A stretch of DNA of 64,000 nt from Cobetia marina (GCF_001720485.1 NZ_CP017114.1:248001-312000); one strand, 5' to 3'; numbered from the stretch's first letter, positions 8,443 through 17,338 are shown. Translations and numbers: made by a program. Notes: a model not told the origin generated them from the letters alone.

Positions 8443-8927
8443 GCCGGTACGCTCCCGACGGGCGCCGTGCTGTGCGTGCCGAGCGCGCGGGCCTTCTCGC
8501 GCAGGGCAGGGAGATCCAGCTCGGCGCTGTCAGTGTGTTCGTGCAGGTGGGAGAGCAGGGTCGTGCGCAGCTCGCCTTCGATGCGCTGCGATTGCTTGGC
8601 GTGATGATCGAACTGCACCAGCACGCAGTGGCCACGCGCCCCGCAGACACCGCGCTGCCAGGCTTCCTGGGTCACGGTGAAGGAGCTGCCGCCAAGCCGC
8701 GACAGCCAGGTGCGAATCTCGACATCCTGGCCGTATTGCAGCTCGGCGAGAAAGTCGACCTCGATGCGCGCCATGATCAGCGGCCATTTGCGCGGGTCGA
8801 GATCCGGCACGAAGACGCGGAACAGGTCATTGCGCGCCCACTCGAACCAGGCCGGCAGGCGCGTGTTGTTGATATGTCCGAGGGCATCGGTATCGAAGAA
8901 GGCCGGCTCCAGCGTCTTGAAGTACAT
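8439..8927 (-). CDS. Hot-dog fold acyl-CoA thioesterase (YbgC/FadM type)
   Basis: 162 residues with the 4HBT thioesterase signature at the N terminus: FFDTDALGHINNTRLPAWFE, where Asp14 and the GHINN segment form the active site, followed by the long hot-dog helix. The middle contains the expected strands (IEVDFLAELQYGQDVEIRTW). It hydrolyses acyl-CoA thioesters in the cytosol; the chain length preferred is not visible. The ATG at 8927 is plausible, and the stop overlaps ybaK in an ATGA arrangement. Confidence 0.87.
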   Translation of the reverse strand: MYFKTLEPAFFDTDALGHINNTRLPAWFEWARNDLFRVFVPDLDPRKWPLIMARIEVDFLAELQYGQDVEIRTWLSRLGGSSFTVTQEAWQRGVCGARGHCVLVQFDHHAKQSQRIEGELRTTLLSHLHEHTDSAELDLPALREKARALGTHSTAPVGSVPA

Positions 8928-8975
8928 GTCATCGCTCCTGTGCGTCCTTGCGGGCTTTTCAGCCTATCAGGAAGC

Positions 8976-9797
8976 TCAGACGCTGGCTGTACGCCGTGCG
9001 GCTAGTCGTCGTTGCAGCGGCGTGAACACGCCCAGCCATGCCGTCGCGATCACGAACCCCAGCAGGGTGCCCGCCGCGACCCCCATGCTCGGGTAGCTGA
9101 GCGAGACCACCAGTGAATAGCACAGCAGCGAACCAAGGCCCGCCGGGTAGTGCTTGATCACGGTGGCGACAGCGGCCGGCCCCTGAGTCAGATGCAGAAT
9201 GATCAACAGCGGATACATGGTGACAGGGAAGGCCGCCACCAGCCCGGCCCAGGACGGTGGCAACAGATGGGCCAGCGCGGTGATGCCGAACACGATGCCG
9301 GCCGCGAGGCCCGCACGCGCCAGCAGCGAAGGCCACGAGAACGGGGCCTTGCGACTGCGGGTTTCCGGTACGTCGCGGTACAGGCGCATGCACAGCATGA
9401 TGGCGATCAGCGTCACGATCACGCCGCTGACACGGGTGAACTCGAACTGCGCCAGGATCACGCTGGCCGCCAGCCAGCCCAGCAGGCCACCCAGAGTACC
9501 GTTGATGACACCGCGCAGCCCCTCTGCACGCCCGCATAGCCAGTAACCGACCCCCAGGGCGAGGGTCGAGGAGAATCCGGCCAGCGTGTAGATGGCACTC
9601 TCACCGGCGAATTCGGGGGAAATCTCGACCCCGATGAAGCCCAGCGTGATGGCCGTGCCGAGCGGATAGCCGGACAGCAGCCCGGCCATGCGCGTCGAGA
9701 GACGCTCCGCGATCAACGACAGGCCGATCACCACCGCGACCGAAATCAGCAGCTTGAGCAGCTGCAGGCCAAGCTCCCCATGCAGTACCGCTGTCAT
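8976..9797 (-). CDS. Integral membrane protein with duplicated halves, function unknown
   Basis: 273 residues with about eight to nine hydrophobic helices. Two similar blocks, LIAERLSTRMAGLLSGYPLG (near residue 29) and LLPPSWAGLVAAFPVTMYPL (near residue 185), suggest an internal duplication, a common feature of small transporters. I do not recognise a named family. The ATG at 9797 shares its A with the TGA of the preceding gene (TGATG), so re-initiation after the oxidoreductase is likely. A TTG three bases further upstream is a less likely start. The context is a mixed housekeeping cluster and gives no substrate. Confidence 0.7.
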   Translation of the reverse strand: MTAVLHGELGLQLLKLLISVAVVIGLSLIAERLSTRMAGLLSGYPLGTAITLGFIGVEISPEFAGESAIYTLAGFSSTLALGVGYWLCGRAEGLRGVINGTLGGLLGWLAASVILAQFEFTRVSGVIVTLIAIMLCMRLYRDVPETRSRKAPFSWPSLLARAGLAAGIVFGITALAHLLPPSWAGLVAAFPVTMYPLLIILHLTQGPAAVATVIKHYPAGLGSLLCYSLVVSLSYPSMGVAAGTLLGFVIATAWLGVFTPLQRRLAARRTASV

Positions 9798-10815
9798 CAA
9801 GTGGCGTCCCAGAACTGGCGGCGCAGTAGGGAGATCTTGCCCAGTGCCTTGCCGGAGGCCTGATGTCGGTGTGCCTCGGCGACTTCACGGAAGTCGAACT
9901 GGCGCTCGTCCAGGCGCACCTTGAACTCGCCTTCCTCGACCAGTTCCACCAGCTTGCCCAGTGCCTGACGCTGCTGCTCGTGACCGATGCCGGCGCTGAG
10001 CGGCAGCAGGATCGATAGTACTTCCAGGCTGCGACTACCGGCATGCAGCGGCGAGAGATCTGCCGTGGTGCGCGCATTGATGGTCACGATGCGCCCGCCC
10101 AGCCTGCTGGCGGCGAAGCTGGCGGCCAGGTTGTCACCCCCGACGCAATCGAAGACCAGATCAAAGCCCTGGCCAGCCGTCAGGCGCTCCACGTAGTCGG
10201 CCACCGCTTCCTCGCGGTAGCGAATGACGTGGTCCGCGCCACAGGCACGTGCCAGCTGCGCCTTGTCATCCGTGGAGACGGTCGTGGCGACTTCCGCACC
10301 GATGCAACGGGCGATCTGCAGTGCGACATGACCGACACCGCCGGCGCCGCCGTGAATCAGTACGCGTTGCCCCGCCTCCAGCTGGCCACGTTCCACCAGC
10401 GCCTGCCAGGCGGTGATGAACACTGCAGGCAATGCCGCGGCTTCCATGAAGCTCAGGCGGCGCGGCTTGCGGGTGATCAGACGCTCATCGGCGATCATGT
10501 AATCCGCCAGCGCCCCGGGGTGAGACGCGACACCCCCGGCAAATCCGAGCACTTCATCGCCCGGTGAGAAGGTCAGCACATCGTCTCCGACGGCATCGAC
10601 GATGCCGGCGACATCACCATGCAGGATGCAGGGTTCGGGGGGAGAAGGGCGACCTGCCCGCTGGCCAGCTTGAGATCGAGCGGGTTGACGCTGGAAGCGG
10701 CGACGCGAATGCGCACCTGTCCGGGGCCGGGTTCCGGCAGTGGGCATTGCGTGCATTCGAAGTCGGCATCCGGGCCGGGGTTGCGCAGCACCATGGCGTG
10801 CATGGAAGCGAGCAT
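9797..10815 (-). pseudogene. Zinc-free quinone oxidoreductase broken by a -1 frameshift
   Basis: The N-terminal part, from ATG 10815 (GAGGA upstream), runs in one frame: MHAMVLRNPGPDADF up to LKLASGQVALLPP. The rest (CILHGDVAGIVDAVGDDV onward, with the Rossmann motif IHGGAGGVGHVALQIA) runs in another frame to the stop at 9797. The switch falls exactly at a run of six G (plus strand 10637-10642). Seven G would restore one continuous medium-chain reductase of about 339 residues, with an in-frame L-P-P-E-P-C junction. All downstream motifs are intact, so this is either a recent inactivation, programmed slippage or a base-count error. It heads the minus-strand cluster. Confidence 0.85.
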
Positions 10816-10951
10816 GAGACGTCCTCGTTGAAACGAATTCCGGCCAGTTCGGCCAGTGAGCGCCACACCCTACCCATTGCGCTGCGCCGCGGCAATGCGA
10901 CTTGGGTGGTTTCCGCCGTCCTGGTGACGGAATTGCATGATCGACAACGAA

Positions 10952-10979
10952 AAAGCCCCTGCCGAAGGGCAGAGGCTTT
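10952..10979 (-). terminator. Terminator of the AGCS symporter gene
   Basis: A 12-bp stem with one mismatch (AAAGCCCCTGCC against GGCAGAGGCTTT) lies 53 bases past the symporter stop. On the minus strand it is followed by a run of T (GGGGCTTTTTCG), the correct orientation for this gene. Confidence 0.85.
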
Positions 10980-11031
10980 GGGTCATGCGGCGGGCGACGA
11001 CTGCGTCAGACCCGCCTGAGAGGGAGAGGTG

Positions 11032-12573
11032 TCACGCGTTCTGGCGCTTGGTCTCCTTGTCGATCGGGGCGATCTCGCCGGACTTCAGCTTGGCGAGGTA
11101 CTGGCTCAGCTCGCGCTTCACGACCGGCATCAGGTAGTAGAGACCGATGATGTTGGCGATGGACATGGCGAAGATCATGGCGTCGGAGAAGTCGATGACC
11201 GGACCGAGGCTCATGGAGGAGCCGATGACCACGAAGGCGAGGAAGATCAGCTTGTAGACGATCTCGGCACCCTTGCTCTCACCGAACAGGTAGGTCCAGG
11301 CTTTCAGGCCGTAGTAGGACCAGGACAGCATGGTGGAGAAGGCGAACATCAGCACCGCCAGCGCCAGCACATACGGGAACCACGGGAAGGCGGTCTCGAA
11401 GGCGTAGGACGTCAGCTGGACGCCGCCGAGGCCTTCGACCTGATAGGCGCCGGTGATGACGATGACCAGTGCGGTCATGGTGCAGATGACGACGGTATCG
11501 ATGAACGGTTCGAGCAGCGCGACGATGCCTTCGGTGGCCGGCTGGGAGGTCTTCACGGCAGAGTGGGCGATGGCGGCGGAGCCGATACCGGCTTCGTTGG
11601 AGAAGGCGGCGCGCTTGAAGCCCTGGATCAGTACGCCGACGATACCGCCGCCGACCGCGACCGGTGCGAAGGCACCTTCGATGATGGCGCCGAAGGCCGC
11701 CGGAATCGCGCTGAAGTTGAAGCCCAGGATGATGAGAGCCGCGATCACGTAGATGACCGCCATCATCGGCACCAGCTTCTCGGTGACGCGAGCGATGGAC
11801 TTGATGCCGCCGATGATGACCATGCCGACGATGGCGGCCATCACGAGACCGAACAGCCAGCCGTAGCCGATCAGGAAGCTGGCATCACCGCCGGTGACGT
11901 TGACGGCCTGCTGATAGGACTGGTTGGCCTGGAACATGTTGCCGCCGCCGATGGAGCCGCCGATGGCGCAGATGGCGAAGAAGATCGCCAGGATCTTGCC
12001 AAGCCCGGCCTTGCCATTCTCCGCGAAGCCCTTGGACAGGTAGTACATCGGGCCGCCGGAGATGGAGCCATCGGGATTGACGTTGCGGTACTTCACGCCA
12101 AGGGTACATTCGCAGAACTTGGAGGCCATGCCGAGCAGACCGGCCAGAATCATCCAGAAGGTCGCGCCCGGCCCCCCCAGCGAGACGGCGACCGCGACAC
12201 CGGCGATGTTGCCCAGCCCGACCGTGCCGGAAAGCGCGGTGGCCAGTGCCTGGAAGTGGGACACCTCGCCTTCATCCTTCGGGTCGGTGTAGTCGCCCTT
12301 GACCAGACGCACGGCATGCCCGAACAGACGGAACTGCACGAAGCCGAAATAGAGCGTGAAGACGACGGCAGCGATGATCAGCCAGCCGACGATCAGCGGG
12401 AACTGGGTGCCTGCCACCGGCACGGAATAGAAGATGGTGGAGACGATCGGATTGACGATCGGCCCGACGATGTCACTGATGGCCTGATCCATGCCTTCGG
12501 CACGGGCAGAGCCTGCGGCCATGAGCGCTGCCATGGCAGCAGCCCAGGGGGCAAGGGAGCGGAATCGACTCAT
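11032..12573 (-). CDS. Alanine/glycine:cation symporter (AGCS family)
   Basis: 513 residues from ATG 12573 (GAGG nine bases upstream). The first 25 residues look like a cleavable signal ending in SARA, which is followed by about ten to eleven hydrophobic helices. [20 protein letters not shown] is the family signature that forms the unwound helix for Na+ and substrate, and [17 protein letters not shown] and [14 protein letters not shown] are further conserved blocks. It imports alanine or glycine with Na+ (or H+) in the inner membrane. The gene for a universal stress protein lies 67 bases upstream on the same strand, so joint transcription is possible. Confidence 0.92.
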   Translation of the reverse strand: MSRFRSLAPWAAAMAALMAAGSARAEGMDQAISDIVGPIVNPIVSTIFYSVPVAGTQFPLIVGWLIIAAVVFTLYFGFVQFRLFGHAVRLVKGDYTDPKDEGEVSHFQALATALSGTVGLGNIAGVAVAVSLGGPGATFWMILAGLLGMASKFCECTLGVKYRNVNPDGSISGGPMYYLSKGFAENGKAGLGKILAIFFAICAIGGSIGGGNMFQANQSYQQAVNVTGGDASFLIGYGWLFGLVMAAIVGMVIIGGIKSIARVTEKLVPMMAVIYVIAALIILGFNFSAIPAAFGAIIEGAFAPVAVGGGIVGVLIQGFKRAAFSNEAGIGSAAIAHSAVKTSQPATEGIVALLEPFIDTVVICTMTALVIVITGAYQVEGLGGVQLTSYAFETAFPWFPYVLALAVLMFAFSTMLSWSYYGLKAWTYLFGESKGAEIVYKLIFLAFVVIGSSMSLGPVIDFSDAMIFAMSIANIIGLYYLMPVVKRELSQYLAKLKSGEIAPIDKETKRQNA

Positions 12574-12640
12574 GAGAAGGGACCTCGGGAGCATGTTGTC
12601 ATTGTTGTGGGATCAGTCTGCGGACGCCTGACGTCATTCA

Positions 12641-13078
12641 TCAGGGCACGACGGTGACGGGGACCGAGGCTTCCTGGATCAGATGCGCGGTCACGCTGCC
12701 GAAGATACGAGAGCGCATGCTCTCCCCCTTGCGACCGACGATGATCTGCTCGGCATTCACTTCCCGCGCCAGCAGGCTCAGGATCTCGGCGGCGTCACCG
12801 TGACGAACGCGGCCTTCCACCTGATACCCCTCCTTCTCGAGCTCCGTGATGGCAGGCGCGAGAACGCGCTCGCGTGCCAGCTTGATCTCGCTTTCACGGC
12901 GACTCGCACGCTGGGCGTTCTCTTCCGGCGTGTTGAAGCTGTAGGGCGACCATTCGACGACATAGCAGAGAATGATGCGGGTTTCGGGGCCGACCAGCGT
13001 CGCGACGCGCTTGGCGTGTGCGATGGCACTGTCGCCGCCCGGCGTTCCATCCAGTCCGACAATCAGGGAGGTGGTCAT
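12641..13078 (-). CDS. Universal stress protein, UspA type
   Basis: 145 residues forming a single Usp domain. The N terminus (SLIVGLDGTPGGDSAIAHAK) has the Asp of the nucleotide pocket, and the C-terminal IIVGRKGESMRSRIFGSVTA resembles the G-x2-G-x8/9-GS ATP-binding loop. Length and fold are normal for the ATP-binding branch. It is likely cytosolic. The position just before the Na+/alanine symporter gene resembles other cases where a Usp gene accompanies a transporter and might modulate it; that link is inference. Confidence 0.9.
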   Translation of the reverse strand: MTTSLIVGLDGTPGGDSAIAHAKRVATLVGPETRIILCYVVEWSPYSFNTPEENAQRASRRESEIKLARERVLAPAITELEKEGYQVEGRVRHGDAAEILSLLAREVNAEQIIVGRKGESMRSRIFGSVTAHLIQEASVPVTVVP

Positions 13079-13476
13079 TGAGAGCTCTCCAGAAGCTTGC
13101 CGGTCACTGTGTCTCGGCGACTCGGCCAGCGGATTCTTGTTGAATTACCGTTCTTGGACGGTTGAAAGCACTTTACTCCTCGGCAGGTGCAGAAATCCCT
13201 GCGTTTATCATGCTTCATGAAACGGTGATTAAACGTAAAAGGGCGGCAGGAGGCGCCTGGGGAAGGAGTCAGGCAGACACGCAGGAGGAGGCATGTGGAG
13301 GAGAGTCATGCCCGCAGAGACGAGCCATACCAGTCAGGCTGGCAACGAGGTTCGCCTAGAGTGCCCCACCACGCTTGTGGCCGGGGGGGGGCGCCAGAGG
13401 TGGGGCGGGGGAAGGTGTCGTTGTCGTAGCGGGGAAGGGCATGCGCCCATGTGTCAAGGGACGACCGGGACAAGCG
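13079..13476. other. 398-base intergenic region with a long G run
   Basis: This holds the upstream region of the usp gene and the end of the convergent-side unknown gene. A run of nine G starts at about 13381. On the plus strand AGGAGGAGG precedes an ATG at 13293 opening an 83-codon frame, but its composition is low-complexity Gly/Arg after the G run and I do not call it a gene. A short dyad (ACCGT/ACGGT) is present at about 13147-13162. Confidence 0.5.
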
Positions 13477-13902
13477 CTAGATCAGGCGCTGGTGGGTCAG
13501 ATCCTTCCAGGCGCTTTCCATGGGCCAGGCCAGCGGCTTTCTGAGGTGGTCGGGCAGTGCCATGAGTGCGGCATCCGGACTTTCGTGCTCACGCATGCGT
13601 ATCCAGCAGTACGCCCAGGCGCAGGCCTCGTCCTCATCCTGCGGCAGCGGGCGCACCGGCATCTGCATCAGCAGAAACAGGGCGGCCTTGGGAGCCCACA
13701 GTGGGGCGCCGCCGTCATGGGCCCAGCGTTCCAGCTGCTCGCCTTCCGGATTGCTCTCAGGTTGCCCCAGCTTCGCCACGCGGGCCGTATCGGCCAGCAA
13801 TACCGCCAGGCGCTGGCTGTCGCCTCTTCCATGGGTCAGCCAGGCACGCAACAGGCCGGGGAGACCGCGTTGTGCTTGCGGGTAAAAGGTGTCTTCGGAC
13901 AT
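13477..13902 (-). CDS. Hypothetical protein, function unknown
   Basis: 141 residues from ATG 13902 with AAGG eight bases upstream. It is rich in Trp, Leu and acidic residues (LERWAHDGGAPLWAPKAALF; EDEACAWAYCWIRMREHE), has no signal or membrane segment, and appears largely helical. I do not recognise a family. It is divergent from the patB-like gene, with 121 bases between the starts. Base composition and codon use match its neighbours, supporting a genuine gene. Confidence 0.65.
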   Translation of the reverse strand: MSEDTFYPQAQRGLPGLLRAWLTHGRGDSQRLAVLLADTARVAKLGQPESNPEGEQLERWAHDGGAPLWAPKAALFLLMQMPVRPLPQDEDEACAWAYCWIRMREHESPDAALMALPDHLRKPLAWPMESAWKDLTHQRLI

Positions 13903-14023
13903 GCACAAAGCCTTATGCTGTAGTCATTCCACGGGGTTGTCCGCCTGTTGCCGGCGGTTCGAGCGGCAGGTGGTGCCTCATGTCTTCATGGCTCGCATGG
14001 GCCAGCACCGGGAGAGATTCTAC

Positions 14024-15187
14024 ATGGAGCACGATTTCATCACCCCCATTGACCGCAGTCAGTATCCCTCCCAGAAGTGGGAGCGCTACGGCGCGGATGT
14101 CCTGCCGCTGTGGATCGCCGACATGGACTTCAGCGCGCCGCCGGCCGTGACGCGCGCACTGGCGGAACGGGTTGCTCACCCGATCTACGGCTATGCCAAG
14201 CCCTCTCAGGGGCTCGACGACAGTCTGCGCGACTGGAGCCGTGAGCACTATGGCTGGGAGATACCGCGTGAGGCCATCGTCTGGCTGCCCGGCGTGGTGC
14301 CGGCACTGCATCTCGCCAGCCTGGCATTGACGTCAGAAGGGGCGGGGGTCGTGACGACCACGCCGATCTACCCGCCCTTCCTGCAGGTTGCGCAGAAGAC
14401 GGGGCGTATCGCGCAGATGGCGCCATTGGCGGAGCCTGCCGAGCCAGGTGGCCTGTGGCAGCTGGACCTCGAGGCACTGGAAGCCGCGATCACTCCCGAG
14501 ACGGAACTGCTGCTGTGGTGCCATCCACACAATCCTACCGGCCGTGTCTGGCGCGAGGAAGAGCTCGAGGCGCTGGCAGCACTGGTGGAGTGTCATGATC
14601 TGCTGGTGGTGTCCGACGAGCTGCATGCCGACCTGGTGGTGGACCCCGCATCGCGGCATATCCCGCTGGCCAGCCTCAATCCGCGCCTGGCGGCGCGCTG
14701 CGTGACACTGTGGGCGCCTTCCAAGACCTTCAACACGGCGGGGCTGACCTTTGCCTGTGCGGTGATCACCGATCCGGACCTGCGTCAGCGCTTCGTCGCC
14801 GCGACCCGTGGCCTGATGCCGGATACCAATGTATTGGGCATGGTGGCGACGGAAGCGGCGTGGCGTGAGGGAGAGCCGTGGCGTCAGGAGCTGCTGGAGG
14901 TGCTGCGCGGCAATCTCGATCTGCTCGAAGCGCATGTGGCCGGCTGGGAGCGCGTTCGCATGACGCGCCCCCAGGCGACCTATCTGGCCTGGCTGGACAT
15001 GCGTGAGGCCGGCCTGGGCGATTCGCCTCAGCAGACATTGCTGGAGGAGTGCGGTGTCGCGCTTTCCGATGGGGCCGACTTCGGTTGGCCGGGATTCGTG
15101 CGCCTGAACTACGCCACCACTCGTCAGCAGCTTGAGCAGGCATTGCAGCGTCTCGATGAACGCCTGAAAGGTGCGCTGCAGGGGTAG
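14024..15187 (+). CDS. patB: PatB/MalY-type cystathionine beta-lyase (aminotransferase class I/II fold)
   Basis: 387 residues from ATG 14024 (GGGAGAG seven bases upstream); the frame is open further upstream but without a good start. It is a PLP enzyme of the PatB/MalY branch. LPLWIADMDFSAPPAV near the N terminus is the MalY-type signature, CHPHNPTGRVW binds the cofactor, VVSDELHADLV carries the Asp that contacts the pyridine nitrogen, and SKTFNTAGL holds the Schiff-base Lys. It cleaves C-S bonds of cystathionine or cysteine conjugates to give a thiol, pyruvate and ammonia in the cytosol. Confidence 0.92.
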   Translation: MEHDFITPIDRSQYPSQKWERYGADVLPLWIADMDFSAPPAVTRALAERVAHPIYGYAKPSQGLDDSLRDWSREHYGWEIPREAIVWLPGVVPALHLASLALTSEGAGVVTTTPIYPPFLQVAQKTGRIAQMAPLAEPAEPGGLWQLDLEALEAAITPETELLLWCHPHNPTGRVWREEELEALAALVECHDLLVVSDELHADLVVDPASRHIPLASLNPRLAARCVTLWAPSKTFNTAGLTFACAVITDPDLRQRFVAATRGLMPDTNVLGMVATEAAWREGEPWRQELLEVLRGNLDLLEAHVAGWERVRMTRPQATYLAWLDMREAGLGDSPQQTLLEECGVALSDGADFGWPGFVRLNYATTRQQLEQALQRLDERLKGALQG

Positions 15188-15254
15188 TCAGATGTCTGAT
15201 CTGGATCAAGCGCCGATGAGATGCTGGCAGGAAGTGGCGAGCGAAACCTTGAAT

Positions 15255-15269
15255 TGAGAATCATTATCG
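15255..15269 (+). promoter_or_regulatory. Fur box (7-1-7 type)
   Basis: TGAGAAT-C-ATTATCG matches the 7-1-7 Fur operator (TGATAAT-N-ATTATCA) at 12 of 14 positions. A TTGAAT at 15249-15254 could be the -35 of a promoter it overlaps. It lies after the patB stop and faces rightwards into a region with no recognised iron gene. Confidence 0.6.
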
Positions 15270-15324
15270 ATAACTCTGAGGGCAGGCCGTTCATCGTGAG
15301 CGGGCATCCTCAGGAGGGATGATG

Positions 15325-15561
15325 ATGAGACATGAGCTGGCAGAGACATCTCGTTGGGCGCGAGCCGATGTTGAGTCGTCCGGCGTGATGGCATGTCGAG
15401 AATGGTGTTGCAGGGGCGGGAGTCTCCGGTTGGCCAGGGCGAAGGAGGCGGGGGCCATCACGCCCGCGCTGGAAGAGCTCCCGCCTGGCTGTCCGCTCAG
15501 CGCCCGCGAAGCGCGTGCGAGGCCATCACTACTGAAAGGGTGGACGCGTCGGGGCGGCTGA
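15325..15561 (+). CDS. Possible small protein downstream of the Fur box
   Basis: A 78-codon frame whose ATG lies seven bases after a perfect AGGAGG (15312-15317), 55 bases beyond the Fur box. The predicted product is Arg- and Ala-rich with one CCR cluster, has no membrane segment, and I recognise no family; HemP- or Bfd-like motifs are absent. It uses several codons rare in this genome (AGA, CGA, AGG, CTA), so the frame may be chance and the transcript non-coding. The ribosome site and the Fur box are the only support. Confidence 0.3.
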   Translation: MRHELAETSRWARADVESSGVMACREWCCRGGSLRLARAKEAGAITPALEELPPGCPLSAREARARPSLLKGWTRRGG

Positions 15562-15632
15562 ATCCAGGGCTCATCCGCATCCTTTTCCGTCCTGCTGCAC
15601 GCACACGCTTCACGACATTCATCCGCTACCTG

Positions 15633-15679
15633 CGACAAGGGGCCCCGAGGACAGCTCACGTCCTCGGGGCCCCTTGTCG
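15633..15679. terminator. 20-bp perfect hairpin after cnoX
   Basis: A perfect 20-bp inverted repeat starting CGACAAGGGGCCCC with a 7-base loop lies 26 bases past the cnoX stop. Neither side has a long T run, but the stem is GC-rich and its arms end in TTGTCG. It can stop transcription from both sides. Confidence 0.75.
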
Positions 15680-15704
15680 TGGGAAGGTGGTTGCCGTCTG
15701 CGAC

Positions 15705-16670
15705 TCAGTACATCAGGGCGAACAGCTGGCGGCGGAAGCGCACGGTCAGCTCATGGGTCGCGCCGAGGGCATCGAACACGCGCAGCAGCGTCTTGCGGGC
15801 CAGATCATCCCCGTATTGACGGTCGGTCTTCATCAGGCCGATCAGGGCATCGAGCGCCAGCTCGTAGTGGCCATCGGCAAGATCACGCATGGCGCGCTGG
15901 TAGCGGGCCTCGCTGTCATCCCGCTCGATCATGGCCTGGACCTCTTCCGGGCTCGGCGCCTCGGCGATGAAATCGATGCGTGCACGCACACCACGCGCCT
16001 TCGGGCCATCACGGTCTTCCGGCTTGAGAGAGTCCAGCAGCTGGCGGGCCTCTTCGCCGTTGCCTTCGGCGACCAGGACCGAGGCGAGCTGGATGCGGTA
16101 GTCCGGTGTCTCGGGGGATTCCTGCGCCAGCTGCTGGTAAATCGCCTTGGCGGTCGCCAGATCGCCGGTTTCCAGTGCGCTGGCGGCCTGCTCGACGAGG
16201 CTGGGGCCGGCACCGGCAGCAGGCATCACCTTGTGCTGCTCGAGGAACTGGCGAATCTCGGCTTCCGGACGGGCGCCGGTGAAGTTGCCTGCCAGACCGC
16301 CCTGGATGACCAGCTTGACGTCGGGTACCGAGCGCACTCCCAGCTGGGCAGCGATGTCCTGCTGTTCCTCGGCGTTCAGCTTGGCGAGGATGAAGCCACC
16401 GGCATACTCACGGGCCAGCATCTCGAGAATCGGCGTCAGGACGCGACAATGCTCGCTCTGGGGAGACCAGCAGTCCAACAGCACCGGTACCTGCTGCGAG
16501 GCCTCGAGGACCTGCTGCAGATTGCTCATGTCGACATCGATGATGTAGGTGTTGGCGTCTTCTGCCTGGCGGGGGGCGCTGGCAGCAGCTCCGCCTACCA
16601 CGCCTTGCGGTTGGGCGGCGGTGGTGTCATTGCCGGTCAGTGGCTGGCCGGTATTGGGATCGATGATCAT
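15705..16670 (-). CDS. cnoX: Chaperedoxin CnoX (YbbN), thioredoxin-TPR co-chaperone
   Basis: 321 residues: a thioredoxin domain at about 42-150 followed by TPR helices to the end. The active-site loop reads CWSPQSEHC, i.e. SEHC at residues 72-75 instead of CxxC. This SxxC form is typical of E. coli CnoX (SQHC), which has lost disulfide reductase activity and acts as a holdase that protects cysteines under oxidation and hands clients to GroEL and DnaK. The cis-Pro segment is RSVPDVKLV. The first 35 residues are a low-complexity leader. It is cytosolic, with the terminator immediately downstream. Confidence 0.92.
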   Translation of the reverse strand: MIIDPNTGQPLTGNDTTAAQPQGVVGGAAASAPRQAEDANTYIIDVDMSNLQQVLEASQQVPVLLDCWSPQSEHCRVLTPILEMLAREYAGGFILAKLNAEEQQDIAAQLGVRSVPDVKLVIQGGLAGNFTGARPEAEIRQFLEQHKVMPAAGAGPSLVEQAASALETGDLATAKAIYQQLAQESPETPDYRIQLASVLVAEGNGEEARQLLDSLKPEDRDGPKARGVRARIDFIAEAPSPEEVQAMIERDDSEARYQRAMRDLADGHYELALDALIGLMKTDRQYGDDLARKTLLRVFDALGATHELTVRFRRQLFALMY

Positions 16671-16790
16671 GATGCATGCCCCGGAAGTGTCTGCGATTCA
16701 AGGCTCGCACGCGAGCCGGCTGGCCTGATGATGCGGGCCGCGGCGGGCGAGTTCAAGATGTGCAGGGTTCATCTGGCGCGGGCGGGGGTC

Positions 16791-17270
16791 TCAAGGCTTG
16801 AGGTCGTCCCCGGCCAGGCGGGCGATGCATTGGATCTCGTCCTCGCTCAATGGCATGACGGAAAGGCGGGCACGGCGGACCAGGTGACTGTCGGCCAGCT
16901 CGGGCTTCGCCTTCAGGCGCGCGATGGGAAGTGCACTGCGCAGCGAACGCAGATAGCGCAGGCGCGGAGCGACCCAGCGCGGCGTCTTGCCGGCCTCGAG
17001 GTCCGCCATCTGGCGAGGGTCGAAGCCCTTGTGCTCGGGGTCGCTGGCTGTCGGGTCCGGCAGGGCGAGCTCGCTGACCACGGCCAGCCCGACCACTGCA
17101 GGTACCTTGCAGCTGGAGTGCTGGATGAGCACGACATCCCCGAGCTGCATCTCGCGCAGGAAGTTGCGCGCCTGATAGTTGCGCACGCCATCCCAGAGTG
17201 CCGGCGACTCGCGGCGCAGGTCTTCCAGCGAGAAGGCGTCGGGTTCGGTCTTGACCAGCCAGTGGCGCAT
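16791..17270 (-). CDS. EVE domain protein
   Basis: 159 residues corresponding to a single EVE domain of the PUA-like superfamily. MRHWLVKTEPDAFSLEDL at the start and WDGVRNYQARNFLREMQLGD next are the family hallmarks, and VVLIQHSSCKVPAVVGLAVV forms the core barrel. EVE domains bind modified bases in DNA or RNA; the bacterial stand-alone form has no settled role. It is cytosolic. Three 15-base tandem repeats lie just upstream of its ATG. Confidence 0.9.
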   Translation of the reverse strand: MRHWLVKTEPDAFSLEDLRRESPALWDGVRNYQARNFLREMQLGDVVLIQHSSCKVPAVVGLAVVSELALPDPTASDPEHKGFDPRQMADLEAGKTPRWVAPRLRYLRSLRSALPIARLKAKPELADSHLVRRARLSVMPLSEDEIQCIARLAGDDLKP

Positions 17271-17293
17271 GCAGGCACTCCTTCGAGACTGAC

Positions 17294-17338
17294 GTGATGA
17301 GTGTGAAGGTGATGAGTGTGAAGGTGATGGGCGTGGAG
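17294..17338. repeat. 15-base tandem repeat, three units
   Basis: GTGATGAGTGTGAAG occurs twice in a row and a third time with four changes (GTGATGGGCGTGGAG). It lies 24 bases upstream of the EVE gene start, within its probable leader or promoter. Confidence 0.9.

Larger units (their letters stand above)
15188..15704. other. 517-base region between patB and cnoX
   Basis: It contains the Fur box, the doubtful small frame and, at its right end, a very strong hairpin belonging to the cnoX transcript. No other gene, tRNA or mobile-element trace was seen. Confidence 0.6.

Noticed and set aside
11029..12657. 542-codon plus-strand frame rich in Asp, Gly and His
   Set aside because: Antisense of the AGCS symporter gene; composition follows from the opposite strand.
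13293..13544. Plus-strand small frame after AGGAGGAGG
   Set aside because: Crosses a long G run into Gly/Arg low complexity and overlaps the end of the opposite gene; no family recognised.
15393..17297. 634-codon plus-strand open frame over cnoX and the EVE gene
   Set aside because: Antisense to two clearly identified genes; no ribosome site, domain or protein-like composition. Typical shadow frame of GC-rich DNA.
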